This document shows, piece by piece, positions 1-6,732 of a stretch of 38,683 bases of DNA; position 1 is the stretch's first letter, and every line of letters begins with the position of its first letter. Both the position numbers and the translations under genes were made by a program. Source of the DNA: an uncultured Eubacterium sp. (lineage in GTDB: Bacteria; Bacillota; Clostridia; Lachnospirales; Lachnospiraceae); the NCBI GenBank assembly GCA_910586045.1, contig CAJUIH010000013.1, positions 1-38,683 on the forward strand, read 5' to 3'. The notes under the pieces were generated by a model. It had not been told where the DNA came from. It did no database searches and was given only the letters and a program-made list of their open reading frames with translations.

Positions 1-39
1 TTTTCAAAGGTTCTTTTCAAAGGTTCTTTTCAAAGGTTC
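1..39. repeat. three tandem copies of a 13-bp repeat
   Basis: The 13-mer TTTTCAAAGGTTC occurs three times head to tail from the first base of the window, so the array may continue to the left. It lies upstream of the rho promoter region. No function can be assigned. The copies are directly adjacent with no spacers, so this is not a CRISPR array. Confidence 0.8.
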
Positions 40-62
40 TGTTGAAAATCAATAAAAAGGTC

Positions 63-91
63 TTCCTATTTTTGGCAGCATGGTGTATAAT
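63..91 (+). promoter_or_regulatory. possible rho promoter
   Basis: A perfect TATAAT lies at 86-91. The hexamer 17 bp upstream (TTCCTA, 63-68) matches the -35 consensus only weakly. A TTGGCA at 72-77 is too close (8 bp) to serve. The call rests mainly on the -10 box and its position about 120 bp before the rho start codon. Confidence 0.35.
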
Positions 92-107
92 ACAGTTAAT
101 TATGTAT

Positions 108-146
108 CTTAATTCAAATTAAGTTCACAGTCTGTTCAGACAGACT
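108..146 (+). promoter_or_regulatory. two hairpins in the rho leader
   Basis: CTTAAT/ATTAAG (108-113 and 118-123, loop TCAA) and AGTCTGT/ACAGACT (129-135 and 140-146, loop TCAG) are perfect inverted repeats in the stretch expected to be the 5' leader of rho. Neither is followed by a U-tract. rho genes are known to be autoregulated in several bacteria; a link to these hairpins is inference. Confidence 0.5.
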
Positions 147-210
147 TCAGCAATTTTGTGACACTCGGATGAATGAATCCCAACAGCAGAAACAGAATAG
201 GAGAAAAGAA

Positions 211-1848
211 ATGAGGGAAAAATATGAGACATTGTCATTGACAGTGTTAAGAGAGCTTGCAAAAGCGCGCGGTTTAAAGGGAATTACCGGATTGAAAAAG
301 GCGGATTTAATCAACCGGATGGTGGAAGAAGACGAAAAATTAAAGGGTATGCAGACAGAAACGGATAAAAAGCCTGCGCAGCCGGATGCTGTACAGGCCG
401 AAAGAGAAGATTTCCAAAAAGCGGGCAGGCAGACGCAGACGCGGGCGGCACAGCCAGAGTGGACAGAAAATGCATCACGGACGGTTCAGCAGGAGCGGGC
501 CGGACGGACGGAAAAAATGGATAAATCAGATAAATCGGAGTGGACGGAACGTCAGGAAAAGGCAGAGCGCCAGGACCGCCTAGAACGAACAGACCGAACA
601 GAGCGCCTAGAACGAACAGATCGAACAGACCGCCAGGATTTACAACAGGGACAAAATGCGCCGCAGACCCGGATGCGCAGGCAGGAAGGGGATTCCCGCG
701 ACGAAATCAATTCGGAATTAGACAGCGGGGTTACCGCGGACGGAATATTGGAAGTTATGCCGGACGGTTATGGGTTTATCCGTTGTGAAAATTATCTGCC
801 GGGGGAACACGATGTCTATGTATCCCCGTCTCAAATACGCAGGTTTGGGTTAAAGACCGGGGATATCGTGCGCGGCAATACAAGGATTAAAACACAGGGA
901 GAGAAGTTCAGCGCCCTTCTTTATATTACGACGATTAACGGCTACCATCCGTCCATTGTTGCGCAGCGGAGGAATTTTGAAGACCTGACGCCGATTTTTC
1001 CAAATGAACGCATGCGGTTGGAAACAAACCGGACGACGACCTCGATGCGGATTGTGGATCTGGTATCCCCGATTGGCAAAGGCCAGCGCGGGATGATTGT
1101 GTCCCCGCCGAAAGCGGGCAAAACTACTTTGCTCAAACAGGTGGCCCAGGCGATAAAAACCAATAATCCGGAAATCCACCTGATTATTCTGCTGATTGAC
1201 GAACGCCCGGAGGAAGTGACGGATATTAAAGAAGCGATCGAGGGAGGCAATGTGGAGGTTATTTATTCTACATTTGATGAATTGCCGGATCATCATAAAC
1301 GGGTTTCCGAGATGGTTATTGAACGGGCAAAGCGCCTCGTAGAGCATAAACAGGATGTCGTGATTTTATTGGACAGTATTACGCGTCTGGCAAGGGCCTA
1401 TAACCTGACGGTTCCGCCAAGCGGCAGGACGCTGTCAGGCGGACTGGATCCCGCGGCGCTGCATATGCCGAAACGGATTTTCGGGGCAGCCAGAAATATG
1501 CGGGAGGGAGGCAGCCTGACCGTGCTTGCGACAGCGCTTGTCGATACCGGAAGCAAGATGGACGATGTCATTTACGAGGAATTTAAAGGAACCGGAAACA
1601 TGGAGCTTGTACTTGACCGCAAGCTGTCCGAAAAAAGGGTGTTCCCGGCGATTGATATCGTAAAATCCAGCACACGCAGGGAAGATTTGCTGCTGGACCG
1701 GGAAGAACGGGAAGCCGTGGATATTATGCGCAAAGGGATCAATGGACTGAAAGCGGACGAAGCGGTGGAAACGATCTTAAATATGTTTTCCCGTACGAAC
1801 AGCAACCGGGATTATATTCAGTTGGTGAAAAAGCGCAGGGTTTTGTAG
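211..1848 (+). CDS. rho: transcription termination factor Rho
   Basis: Hexameric RNA-dependent ATPase/helicase that ends transcription at Rho-dependent sites. The N-terminal Rho_N segment (about residues 1-45, helix-turn-helix, KYETLSLTVLRELAKARG) is followed by a highly charged R/E/D/T/Q-rich insertion (about 50-180), then the cold-shock-like RNA-binding domain (GILEVMPDGYGFIR) and the RecA-type ATPase core. Walker A is PPKAGKTTLL around 299-308, and Walker B is VVILLDSITRLARAYN with its Asp near 388. An ATG at 169 in the same frame lacks a ribosome binding site. The ATG at 211 has AGGAG at 199-203 with 7-nt spacing and gives the usual family N-terminus (545 aa), so I chose it. The insertion resembles those known in Rho of some high-GC Gram-positives and Clostridia. 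No U-tract terminator is visible between rho and the rpmE promoter. Confidence 0.97.
   Translation: MREKYETLSLTVLRELAKARGLKGITGLKKADLINRMVEEDEKLKGMQTETDKKPAQPDAVQAEREDFQKAGRQTQTRAAQPEWTENASRTVQQERAGRTEKMDKSDKSEWTERQEKAERQDRLERTDRTERLERTDRTDRQDLQQGQNAPQTRMRRQEGDSRDEINSELDSGVTADGILEVMPDGYGFIRCENYLPGEHDVYVSPSQIRRFGLKTGDIVRGNTRIKTQGEKFSALLYITTINGYHPSIVAQRRNFEDLTPIFPNERMRLETNRTTTSMRIVDLVSPIGKGQRGMIVSPPKAGKTTLLKQVAQAIKTNNPEIHLIILLIDERPEEVTDIKEAIEGGNVEVIYSTFDELPDHHKRVSEMVIERAKRLVEHKQDVVILLDSITRLARAYNLTVPPSGRTLSGGLDPAALHMPKRIFGAARNMREGGSLTVLATALVDTGSKMDDVIYEEFKGTGNMELVLDRKLSEKRVFPAIDIVKSSTRREDLLLDREEREAVDIMRKGINGLKADEAVETILNMFSRTNSNRDYIQLVKKRRVL
577..630 (+). repeat. 27-bp tandem repeat inside rho
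   Basis: Two adjacent 27-bp units (577-603 and 604-630) differ at only two bases and encode RLERTDRTE followed by RLERTDRTD in the charged Rho insertion. The period is a multiple of three, so copy-number change would keep the frame. Confidence 0.9.
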
Positions 1849-1878
1849 CGGCAATCCAAAAAATATTACAAAAACCAC

Positions 1879-1907
1879 TTGCATCTAAAATACGAATATG
1901 CTACTAT
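1879..1907 (+). promoter_or_regulatory. sigma-A promoter of rpmE
   Basis: TTGCAT (1879-1884), a 17-bp spacer and TACTAT (1902-1907), about 60 bp before the rpmE start. This separates rpmE transcription from rho. Confidence 0.65.
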
Positions 1908-1967
1908 TAAATAGCTGTTAAATTTCGAACAGAAGTATTGGATTATGATATATGCGAGGTGAGAATA

Positions 1968-2168
1968 ATGAAAGCAGATATCCAGCCGGAATACTATCAG
2001 GCAACGGTTACATGCAACTGCGGCAACACATTCGTGACAGGCTCAACGAAAAAAGAAATTCACGTTGAAATTTGTTCCAAGTGTCATCCATTCTATACGG
2101 GCCAGCAGAAATCCAGCCAGGCGCGCGGACGTATTGAACAGTTTAATAAGAAATACGGCATGAAATAG
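1968..2168 (+). CDS. rpmE: 50S ribosomal protein L31 (zinc-binding type)
   Basis: Small protein of the large ribosomal subunit, 66 aa, the normal family length. It begins MKADIQPEYYQ and carries the zinc ribbon of the C+ form: C16-x-C18 (TCNCGN) and C36-x2-C39 (CSKC). This distinguishes it from the zinc-free paralogue made under zinc limitation. The reading frame is open upstream to an ATG near 1938, but GAGGTGAG just before the ATG at 1968 and the conserved N-terminus fix this start. It has its own promoter at 1879-1907 and a hairpin terminator at 2261-2292, so it is probably largely monocistronic, although DUF1385 begins shortly after the terminator. Confidence 0.96.
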   Translation: MKADIQPEYYQATVTCNCGNTFVTGSTKKEIHVEICSKCHPFYTGQQKSSQARGRIEQFNKKYGMK

Positions 2169-2260
2169 GACAGGCCGGGAGGTGCCTGATGGCAGGCACA
2201 GACAGAGTGGCCAGAGTAGTTCTGGTCAGGCTGCGCTGCCGGACGGGGAATGTGGCAGAT

Positions 2261-2292
2261 AAGGTTGAGGTTGCAAGATCTCAGCCTTTTTT
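2261..2292 (+). terminator. intrinsic terminator after rpmE
   Basis: AAGGTTGAG (2261-2269) pairs with CTCAGCCTT (2280-2288) around a 10-nt loop and runs into six T residues ending at 2292. It ends only 36 bp before the DUF1385 start, so read-through may feed that gene. A second GC-rich hairpin, TGCCTG/CAGGCA at 2183-2198, has no U-tract. Confidence 0.75.
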
Positions 2293-2328
2293 ACTATCAG
2301 CTATTGGAACACAATGGAGCGGGACATT

Positions 2329-3240
2329 ATGAAATATTCTGGAATCGGCGGACAGGCTGTTATGGAGGGGGTCATGATGAAAAATGGCACACAATATGCA
2401 GTTGCAGTCCGCAAACCGGATGGGGAAATTATTGTACAGAAAAAAGAATACCGTGGTATTTTGGCGGGGCGGGCGGTTCGCAAGCTGCCGTTTTTGCGGG
2501 GTGTCGTAAATTTTCTGGATTCCATGGTGCTTGGCATGCGTACGCTGGCTTACTCCGCTTCTTTTTACGAAGAAAGGCAGGATGAGGCAATAGACGAGCA
2601 AAAAAAGAAAAAACGCGAAACGGTCGAAATGGGCGTTTTAACGGCAGTTTCTTTGGGCGCGGCAATTGTCTTGTTTATGCTGCTTCCTTATTTTATTACA
2701 GGCTTGTTTAAGAGGTGGACGGATTCCCAGCTTCTTTTGACGGTTCTAGAGGGCGCGCTGCGCCTGGGGATTTTTTTTGCGTATATTGTGCTGATCTCCC
2801 GTCTGGAAGATATCCGCAGGGAATTTATGTATCATGGGGCAGAACACAAGTGTATTAATTGTATTGAGCATGGCATGGAACTGACTGTTAACAATGTCAG
2901 GAAATGTTCCAGGCTGCATAAACGCTGCGGAACCAGTTTTTTGTTTTTCGTCGTGTGCATCAGCATCGTCTTTTTTATGCTGATCCGTACTGACTCTGCG
3001 CTGATGCGGGTTGTGGCAAGGATCCTGCTCGTTCCGGTCATTGCAGGGTGCGCGTATGAGTTTCTGCGTTTGGCGGGAAAGAGCGAGAACGCCCTGGTTC
3101 ATTTGCTGAGCAGGCCGGGGCTGGCATTGCAGAAGCTGACGACAAGGGAGCCGGACGATGCCATGATTGAGGTCGGCATTGCGTCGGTAGAAGCTGTTTT
3201 TGACTGGAAAGCCTATTTAAAAGACGATGGAAAATCATAG
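2329..3240 (+). CDS. DUF1385 membrane protein (YqhQ-like)
   Basis: 303-aa integral membrane protein of the DUF1385 family (YqhQ in Bacillus), biochemical role unknown to me. The start MKYSGIGGQAVMEGVMM is the family signature. An in-frame ATG at 2314 is less likely because GGAG at 2317-2320 serves the ATG at 2329. Hydrophobic segments lie around residues 105-130, 140-160, 205-225 and 230-250. The family hallmark YHGAEHKCINCIEHG, with its His/Glu/Cys residues, sits between the membrane segments and could bind a metal (inference). The gene lies directly before prmC and prfA, the arrangement common in Clostridia. That conserved neighbourhood suggests a basic cell function but does not define it. 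Confidence 0.9.
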   Translation: MKYSGIGGQAVMEGVMMKNGTQYAVAVRKPDGEIIVQKKEYRGILAGRAVRKLPFLRGVVNFLDSMVLGMRTLAYSASFYEERQDEAIDEQKKKKRETVEMGVLTAVSLGAAIVLFMLLPYFITGLFKRWTDSQLLLTVLEGALRLGIFFAYIVLISRLEDIRREFMYHGAEHKCINCIEHGMELTVNNVRKCSRLHKRCGTSFLFFVVCISIVFFMLIRTDSALMRVVARILLVPVIAGCAYEFLRLAGKSENALVHLLSRPGLALQKLTTREPDDAMIEVGIASVEAVFDWKAYLKDDGKS

Positions 3241-3296
3241 TGATAAAACAAAATGACATATATGTAACAGTTGCACATATGTATTGGAGGGATTGC

Positions 3297-4124
3297 ATGA
3301 CATATCGTGAAGCGACGGAATGGGGAAGCAGGATGCTGATGCAGGCAGGCGTAATGGATGCGCAGTTGGATGCCTGGCTTTTGCTTGAAACGGTATGCAG
3401 GATCAACCGTACCTTTTACTATTCCCATATGGAAGAGGATATGACCGCGCAGCAGCAGCCGGAATATGAGATTGCCATACGCAAACGCGCGGAACGGATT
3501 CCGCTGCAGTATATTACGGGCGAACAGGAATTTATGGGGCTGAACTTTAAGGTCAATTCCAATGTACTGATTCCAAGGCAGGATACGGAAACTTTGGTGG
3601 AAGAGGCATTAAAGATCTGCCAGCCGGGTATGAAAGTACTGGATCTTGGTACCGGAACCGGGTGTATTATCATCAGCCTTATGAAAAACGCGCATGGCAT
3701 GACCGCAACAGGCAGTGATATTTCCAAACAGGCGCTTTTGGTTGCCAAAGAAAACGCCAGGGTACATGAAGTAGAGGTTGACTGGGTACGCAGCAATTTA
3801 TATGAAAATATTGAGGGGCGTTTTGACCTGGTCATATCCAATCCGCCCTATATTGCGCAGACAGACCTGCTGGACCTGATGCCCGAAGTACGTGATTTTG
3901 AACCGGTGGGCGCGCTGGACGGCGGGGAGGATGGACTGGATTTTTACCGCCGGATTATCGAACAAAGCGGCGACCATTTAAATAAAGACGGATATCTGTT
4001 TTTGGAAATCGGGTACGACCAGGGTCCGGCAGTGACGAATATGATGTGTGCGGCGGGATACCGTGAAGTGGCGGTGATCCGTGATCTGGCCCACCAGGAA
4101 CGTGTCGTAAAAGGACGAATATAA
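3297..4124 (+). CDS. prmC: peptide chain release factor N5-glutamine methyltransferase
   Basis: Methylates the glutamine of the GGQ motif in release factors, using S-adenosylmethionine; its substrate RF1 is encoded by the next gene. The 275-aa protein has the helical N-terminal domain (about 1-85), the SAM-binding glycine loop DLGTGTG (116-122), and the catalytic NPPY motif (182-185), which binds the glutamine side chain. The reading frame is open from a GTG at 3240, but GGAGGG at 3286-3291 and the family N-terminus MTYREATEWG select the ATG at 3297. The spacing to prfA is 32 bp with no terminator, so the two are expected to be co-transcribed. Confidence 0.96.
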   Translation: MTYREATEWGSRMLMQAGVMDAQLDAWLLLETVCRINRTFYYSHMEEDMTAQQQPEYEIAIRKRAERIPLQYITGEQEFMGLNFKVNSNVLIPRQDTETLVEEALKICQPGMKVLDLGTGTGCIIISLMKNAHGMTATGSDISKQALLVAKENARVHEVEVDWVRSNLYENIEGRFDLVISNPPYIAQTDLLDLMPEVRDFEPVGALDGGEDGLDFYRRIIEQSGDHLNKDGYLFLEIGYDQGPAVTNMMCAAGYREVAVIRDLAHQERVVKGRI

Positions 4125-4156
4125 TACGATAAACAGAGTTTTGTTGGAGGAAGAAC

Positions 4157-5230
4157 ATGTTTGATAAGTTAGAGGATCTGATTCTTCGGTATGAGGAAGT
4201 TATGAATCAGATCAGTGAACCGGGGGCAGCCGATGATACGGCCCGTTTCCGAAAGCTGATGAAAGAACAGAGCGATTTAGCACCGATTGTCGAAGCATAT
4301 CGTGCCTATCGAAAAGCGAAGCAGGATATTGCGGACAGTCTTTCGATTCTGGAAGAAGAGTCTGACGAAGAAATGCGTGAGCTTGCCAAAGAGGAATTAA
4401 ATGACGCAAGAACAGAGGCTGAAAAACTGGAAAGTGAACTCAAGATCCTTTTGCTTCCAAAAGACCCGAATGATGAAAAAAATGTAATTGTAGAAATCCG
4501 CGCAGGCGCGGGCGGGGACGAGGCCGCTTTGTTTGCGGCGGAAATTTACCGCATGTACGTGCATTATGCCGAAAGCCGTCATTGGAAGATCGAGACATTG
4601 GAAATCGAAGAAATCGGAATCGGCGGTATGAAATCCGTGAATTTTATGGTATCAGGCAAAGGGGCGTATTCCATACTAAAGTATGAATCCGGCGTGCATC
4701 GCGTGCAGCGCGTACCAGAAACAGAGTCCCAGGGCCGGATCCATACGTCTACGATTACGGTTGCCGTGATGCCGGAGGCCGAAGAGGTCGATGTACAGAT
4801 TGATGAAAAAGACATCCGGATCGATGTCATGCGCGCATCCGGAAACGGCGGGCAATGTGTCAATACGACCGATTCTGCCGTCCGTCTGACGCATTATCCG
4901 ACTGGTATCGTGATCTACAGCCAGACCGAAAAATCACAGCTTCAAAACAAAGAAAAGGCGTTCGCCCTGCTGCGTGCGAAATTATACGATTTAGAGCTGC
5001 AAAAAAAACAGGACGCACAGTCCGAAGCACGCCGCAGCCAGATTGGGACCGGCGACCGTTCGGAAAAAATCCGTACCTACAATTTTCCGCAGGGGCGGGT
5101 TACGGACCACCGGATCAACTTGACGTTGTATAAGCTGGACAAAATTATGAACGGGGATATTCAGGAAATTATAGATGCATGTATTGCGGCCGATCAGGCA
5201 ATGCGTTTGAGTAAACTGAATGAAGAATAG
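4157..5230 (+). CDS. prfA: peptide chain release factor 1
   Basis: Recognises UAA and UAG stop codons and triggers peptide release on the ribosome. The 357-aa length is typical. The codon-recognition PxT tripeptide is PET at 187-189, which marks RF1 rather than RF2 (SPF). The catalytic GGQ is at 231-233 in the context ASGNGGQCVNTTDS, and its glutamine is the target of PrmC encoded just upstream. A GGAGG at 4146-4150 precedes the ATG. A strong terminator follows at 5276-5303 and closes this block. The UAG specificity matters for the acetyltransferase directly downstream, which contains an in-frame UAG. Confidence 0.97.
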   Translation: MFDKLEDLILRYEEVMNQISEPGAADDTARFRKLMKEQSDLAPIVEAYRAYRKAKQDIADSLSILEEESDEEMRELAKEELNDARTEAEKLESELKILLLPKDPNDEKNVIVEIRAGAGGDEAALFAAEIYRMYVHYAESRHWKIETLEIEEIGIGGMKSVNFMVSGKGAYSILKYESGVHRVQRVPETESQGRIHTSTITVAVMPEAEEVDVQIDEKDIRIDVMRASGNGGQCVNTTDSAVRLTHYPTGIVIYSQTEKSQLQNKEKAFALLRAKLYDLELQKKQDAQSEARRSQIGTGDRSEKIRTYNFPQGRVTDHRINLTLYKLDKIMNGDIQEIIDACIAADQAMRLSKLNEE

Positions 5231-5275
5231 GAAAACGCAAAAGCCCGCGGGGAATGGATGGTATACATGGTGCGA

Positions 5276-5303
5276 AACAGCCTGATCAGCCAGGCTGTTT
5301 TTT
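5276..5303 (+). terminator. intrinsic terminator after prfA
   Basis: AACAGCCTG (5276-5284) pairs perfectly with CAGGCTGTT (5291-5299) around a 6-nt loop, followed by T residues to 5303. It is the end of the DUF1385-prmC-prfA transcription unit. Confidence 0.9.
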
Positions 5304-5339
5304 AAGCTGCCGTTTAAAGAAATGGGAGAGGGGGATTTT

Positions 5340-5885
5340 ATGATGCTGGAAACGAAGAGGCTGGTATTGCGTCCATAGGAAGAATCGGATGCCGCAGAGT
5401 GTTATCGGTACGTCAAAGATCCTTTGGTAGGCCCGATTGCCGGATGGCCTGCCCATACAAGCATAGAGGACAGCCTGTATGCGATTCACACGGTGCTGTC
5501 CGCGCCGGTGACATTTGCGGTTATTTGGAAAGAAACAGGTCTGGCGATTGGCAGTATTGGGTTAAAATTTGGGGATGCGACGGATCTTACCGAACAAAAA
5601 GATGAATGTGAAATCGGTTTTTGGCTGGGTGTACCGTACTGGGGGCAGGGCATTATGACGGAAGCGGTAAAAGAAATGCTTAGGTACGCGTTTGAATCGT
5701 GCGGCATGAAAAAAGTTTGGTGCGGGCGTTATGAGGGAAATGAGAAATCAAAACGTGTGCAGGAAAAATGCGGTTTCCGCTATCAATGGACGACGCAGGA
5801 CGTGGAAGTTGCGCTTATGAAAGAAACGAGAGTCGGACATGTAAGCTGCATAACAAAGATAGAGTGGGAAAAAGACGGCTTTTAA
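5340..5885 (+). pseudogene. GNAT N-acetyltransferase with in-frame amber codon
   Basis: From the ATG at 5340, preceded by a purine-rich GGGAGAGGGGG, the frame reads MMLETKRLVLRP, meets TAG at 5376-5378, and continues EESDAAECYRYV with no further stop to 5885. It matches GNAT proteins of the ribosomal-protein/amino acid acetyltransferase type, including GFWLGVPYWGQGIMTEAV, the acetyl-CoA-binding region. The family normally has LRPWEESDA here, so TGG to TAG is the simplest explanation. All other parts appear intact, suggesting a recent mutation or a sequencing error. A shorter product could start at the TTG at 5424 but would lack the first beta strand. The substrate is unknown. Confidence 0.8.
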
Positions 5886-5972
5886 CCATTCTTCCAAAGC
5901 CGCCAGAAAGCCGGGCAAACCGTCTCTTCCAGCGTCCGGCAGGCTAAAATGTAACGCCCTATCTGAACGGTT
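5886..5972. repeat. diverged fragment of the palindromic repeat at 9348-9622
   Basis: This 87-bp stretch starts at the acetyltransferase stop codon and aligns end to end with 9537-9622, the right arm and right flank of the large palindromic element. The best parts are CCATTCT at the start, AGCCGC/AAGCC in the middle, and the last 20 bases (TAACGCC-2-ATCT-1-AACGGT, 17 of 20 identical to 9603-9622). Overall identity looks to be around 60 percent by eye, with nearly equal length. It lacks the left arm. Confidence 0.5.
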
Positions 5973-6013
5973 GCCTTGACATGGTAGTTTTCTTATTTTT
6001 TTAGATTATACGC

Positions 6014-6042
6014 TTGACAAAAATCATATGTTAGTATATACT
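6014..6042 (+). promoter_or_regulatory. feo operon promoter
   Basis: Consensus TTGACA (6014-6019), a 17-bp spacer and TATACT (6037-6042). It is one of the strongest promoter matches in the window and lies 44 bp before the first feoA. Confidence 0.85.
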
Positions 6043-6045
6043 AAC
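6030..6045. promoter_or_regulatory. 16-bp palindromic operator over the feo -10 box
   Basis: GTTAGTATATACTAAC is a perfect palindrome that includes the whole -10 hexamer, so a bound protein would block RNA polymerase. Size, symmetry and position fit a DtxR/IdeR/MntR-family metal-dependent repressor acting when iron is sufficient. The family assignment is inference; no such regulator gene is in the window. Confidence 0.75.
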
Positions 6046-6085
6046 TTTTGTAAGCAATGAAAAACATAGAAAAGAAGGTGAGCGC

Positions 6086-6295
6086 ATGCCATTATCCATG
6101 TTGAAAACAGACGAACCGGGCACGATTAAACGAGTTGGCGGCAAGCCGGATACACGCAGGTTTTTGGAAAACCTTGGATTTGTAACCGGCGCGGTGATTA
6201 CAGTGATTACGGAAACAGGAGGGAATTTCATTGTAAATATAAAAGATTCCCGGGTTGCCATCGGTAAAGATATGGCAAATAAAATTTTAGTATAA
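6086..6295 (+). CDS. feoA: FeoA-type SH3 domain protein, first copy
   Basis: 69-aa cytoplasmic protein of the FeoA family, an SH3-like beta barrel that assists the FeoB ferrous iron transporter. The sequence has the family pattern of a Gly-containing early strand (PGTIKRVGG), the helix DTRRFLENLGFVTGAVITVI, and a closing strand ending in VAIGKDMANKILV. GAAGGTGAG precedes the ATG. It is the first gene after the operator-controlled promoter, 19 bp before a second, divergent feoA. Two FeoA proteins before FeoB is a common clostridial layout. Confidence 0.9.
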   Translation: MPLSMLKTDEPGTIKRVGGKPDTRRFLENLGFVTGAVITVITETGGNFIVNIKDSRVAIGKDMANKILV

Positions 6296-6314
6296 GAAAA
6301 CAGGAGGGAAGTTT

Positions 6315-6536
6315 ATGAAAACATTGAAAGAAGCCGGAGTCGGGCAGACCGTTACCGTACTTGGACTGAGCGGGGCAGGCCCGGTGAAACGAAGAATTAT
6401 GGATATGGGTATTACAAAAGGGGTTTCTGTTTATGTCCGCAAAGTTGCCCCGCTTGGCGACCCGATGGAAGTTATGGTGCGGGGATATGAGCTTTCGCTG
6501 CGCAGGGCGGATGCGGAAATGATTCAAGTAGGATAA
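6315..6536 (+). CDS. feoA: FeoA-type SH3 domain protein, second copy
   Basis: 73-aa FeoA family protein. The stretch LSGAGPVKRRIMDMGITKG is the classical FeoA helix region. It ends GYELSLRRADAEMIQV, the standard FeoA C-terminal strand, and is closer to textbook FeoA than the first copy. AGGAGG precedes the ATG at good distance. It is followed by a 196-bp, very A/T-rich spacer that contains a second operator-like palindrome, and then feoB. The product probably contacts the FeoB G domain, as known for the family. Confidence 0.93.
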   Translation: MKTLKEAGVGQTVTVLGLSGAGPVKRRIMDMGITKGVSVYVRKVAPLGDPMEVMVRGYELSLRRADAEMIQVG

Positions 6537-6551
6537 TTTTTTTGCCCTTTA

Positions 6552-6567
6552 GTTAGAATAGACTAAT
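6552..6567. promoter_or_regulatory. second, imperfect copy of the feo operator
   Basis: GTTAGAATAGACTAAT matches the perfect palindrome at 6030-6045 at 13 of 16 positions and keeps its outer half-sites TTAG and CTAA. It lies just after the second feoA, at the head of a low-complexity A/T-rich spacer (6537-6732) before feoB. No good promoter was recognised next to it. Confidence 0.55.
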
Positions 6568-6732
6568 AATAAATAGGCAAACGTAATAATAAATAGTTAT
6601 AAATAATAAATAATAGTTATAATAAACAAAAAAGCGGAAAAACAAAAATAGATATGGAAAAGAAAAGATAGAAAAGAAAAACAATTAAAAATATGGAAAA
6701 AGAAAATAAGATTGAAAAAGGGAGAGTTTGAC

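Noticed and set aside
1..39. CRISPR array
   Set aside because: The repeat units are 13 bp, directly adjacent and without spacers.
72..91. TTGGCA and TATAAT as a rho promoter
   Set aside because: The spacing is only 8 bp, too short for sigma-A; only the -10 box is kept as a candidate.
850..1347. Minus-strand open frame opposite rho
   Set aside because: It is a shadow of the rho coding frame, with no ribosome binding site and composition set by rho codons.
5376..5378. Amber codon as pyrrolysine or programmed recoding
   Set aside because: No pyrrolysine machinery or insertion context is visible, and RF1 is encoded next door. A Trp-to-stop point mutation is simpler.
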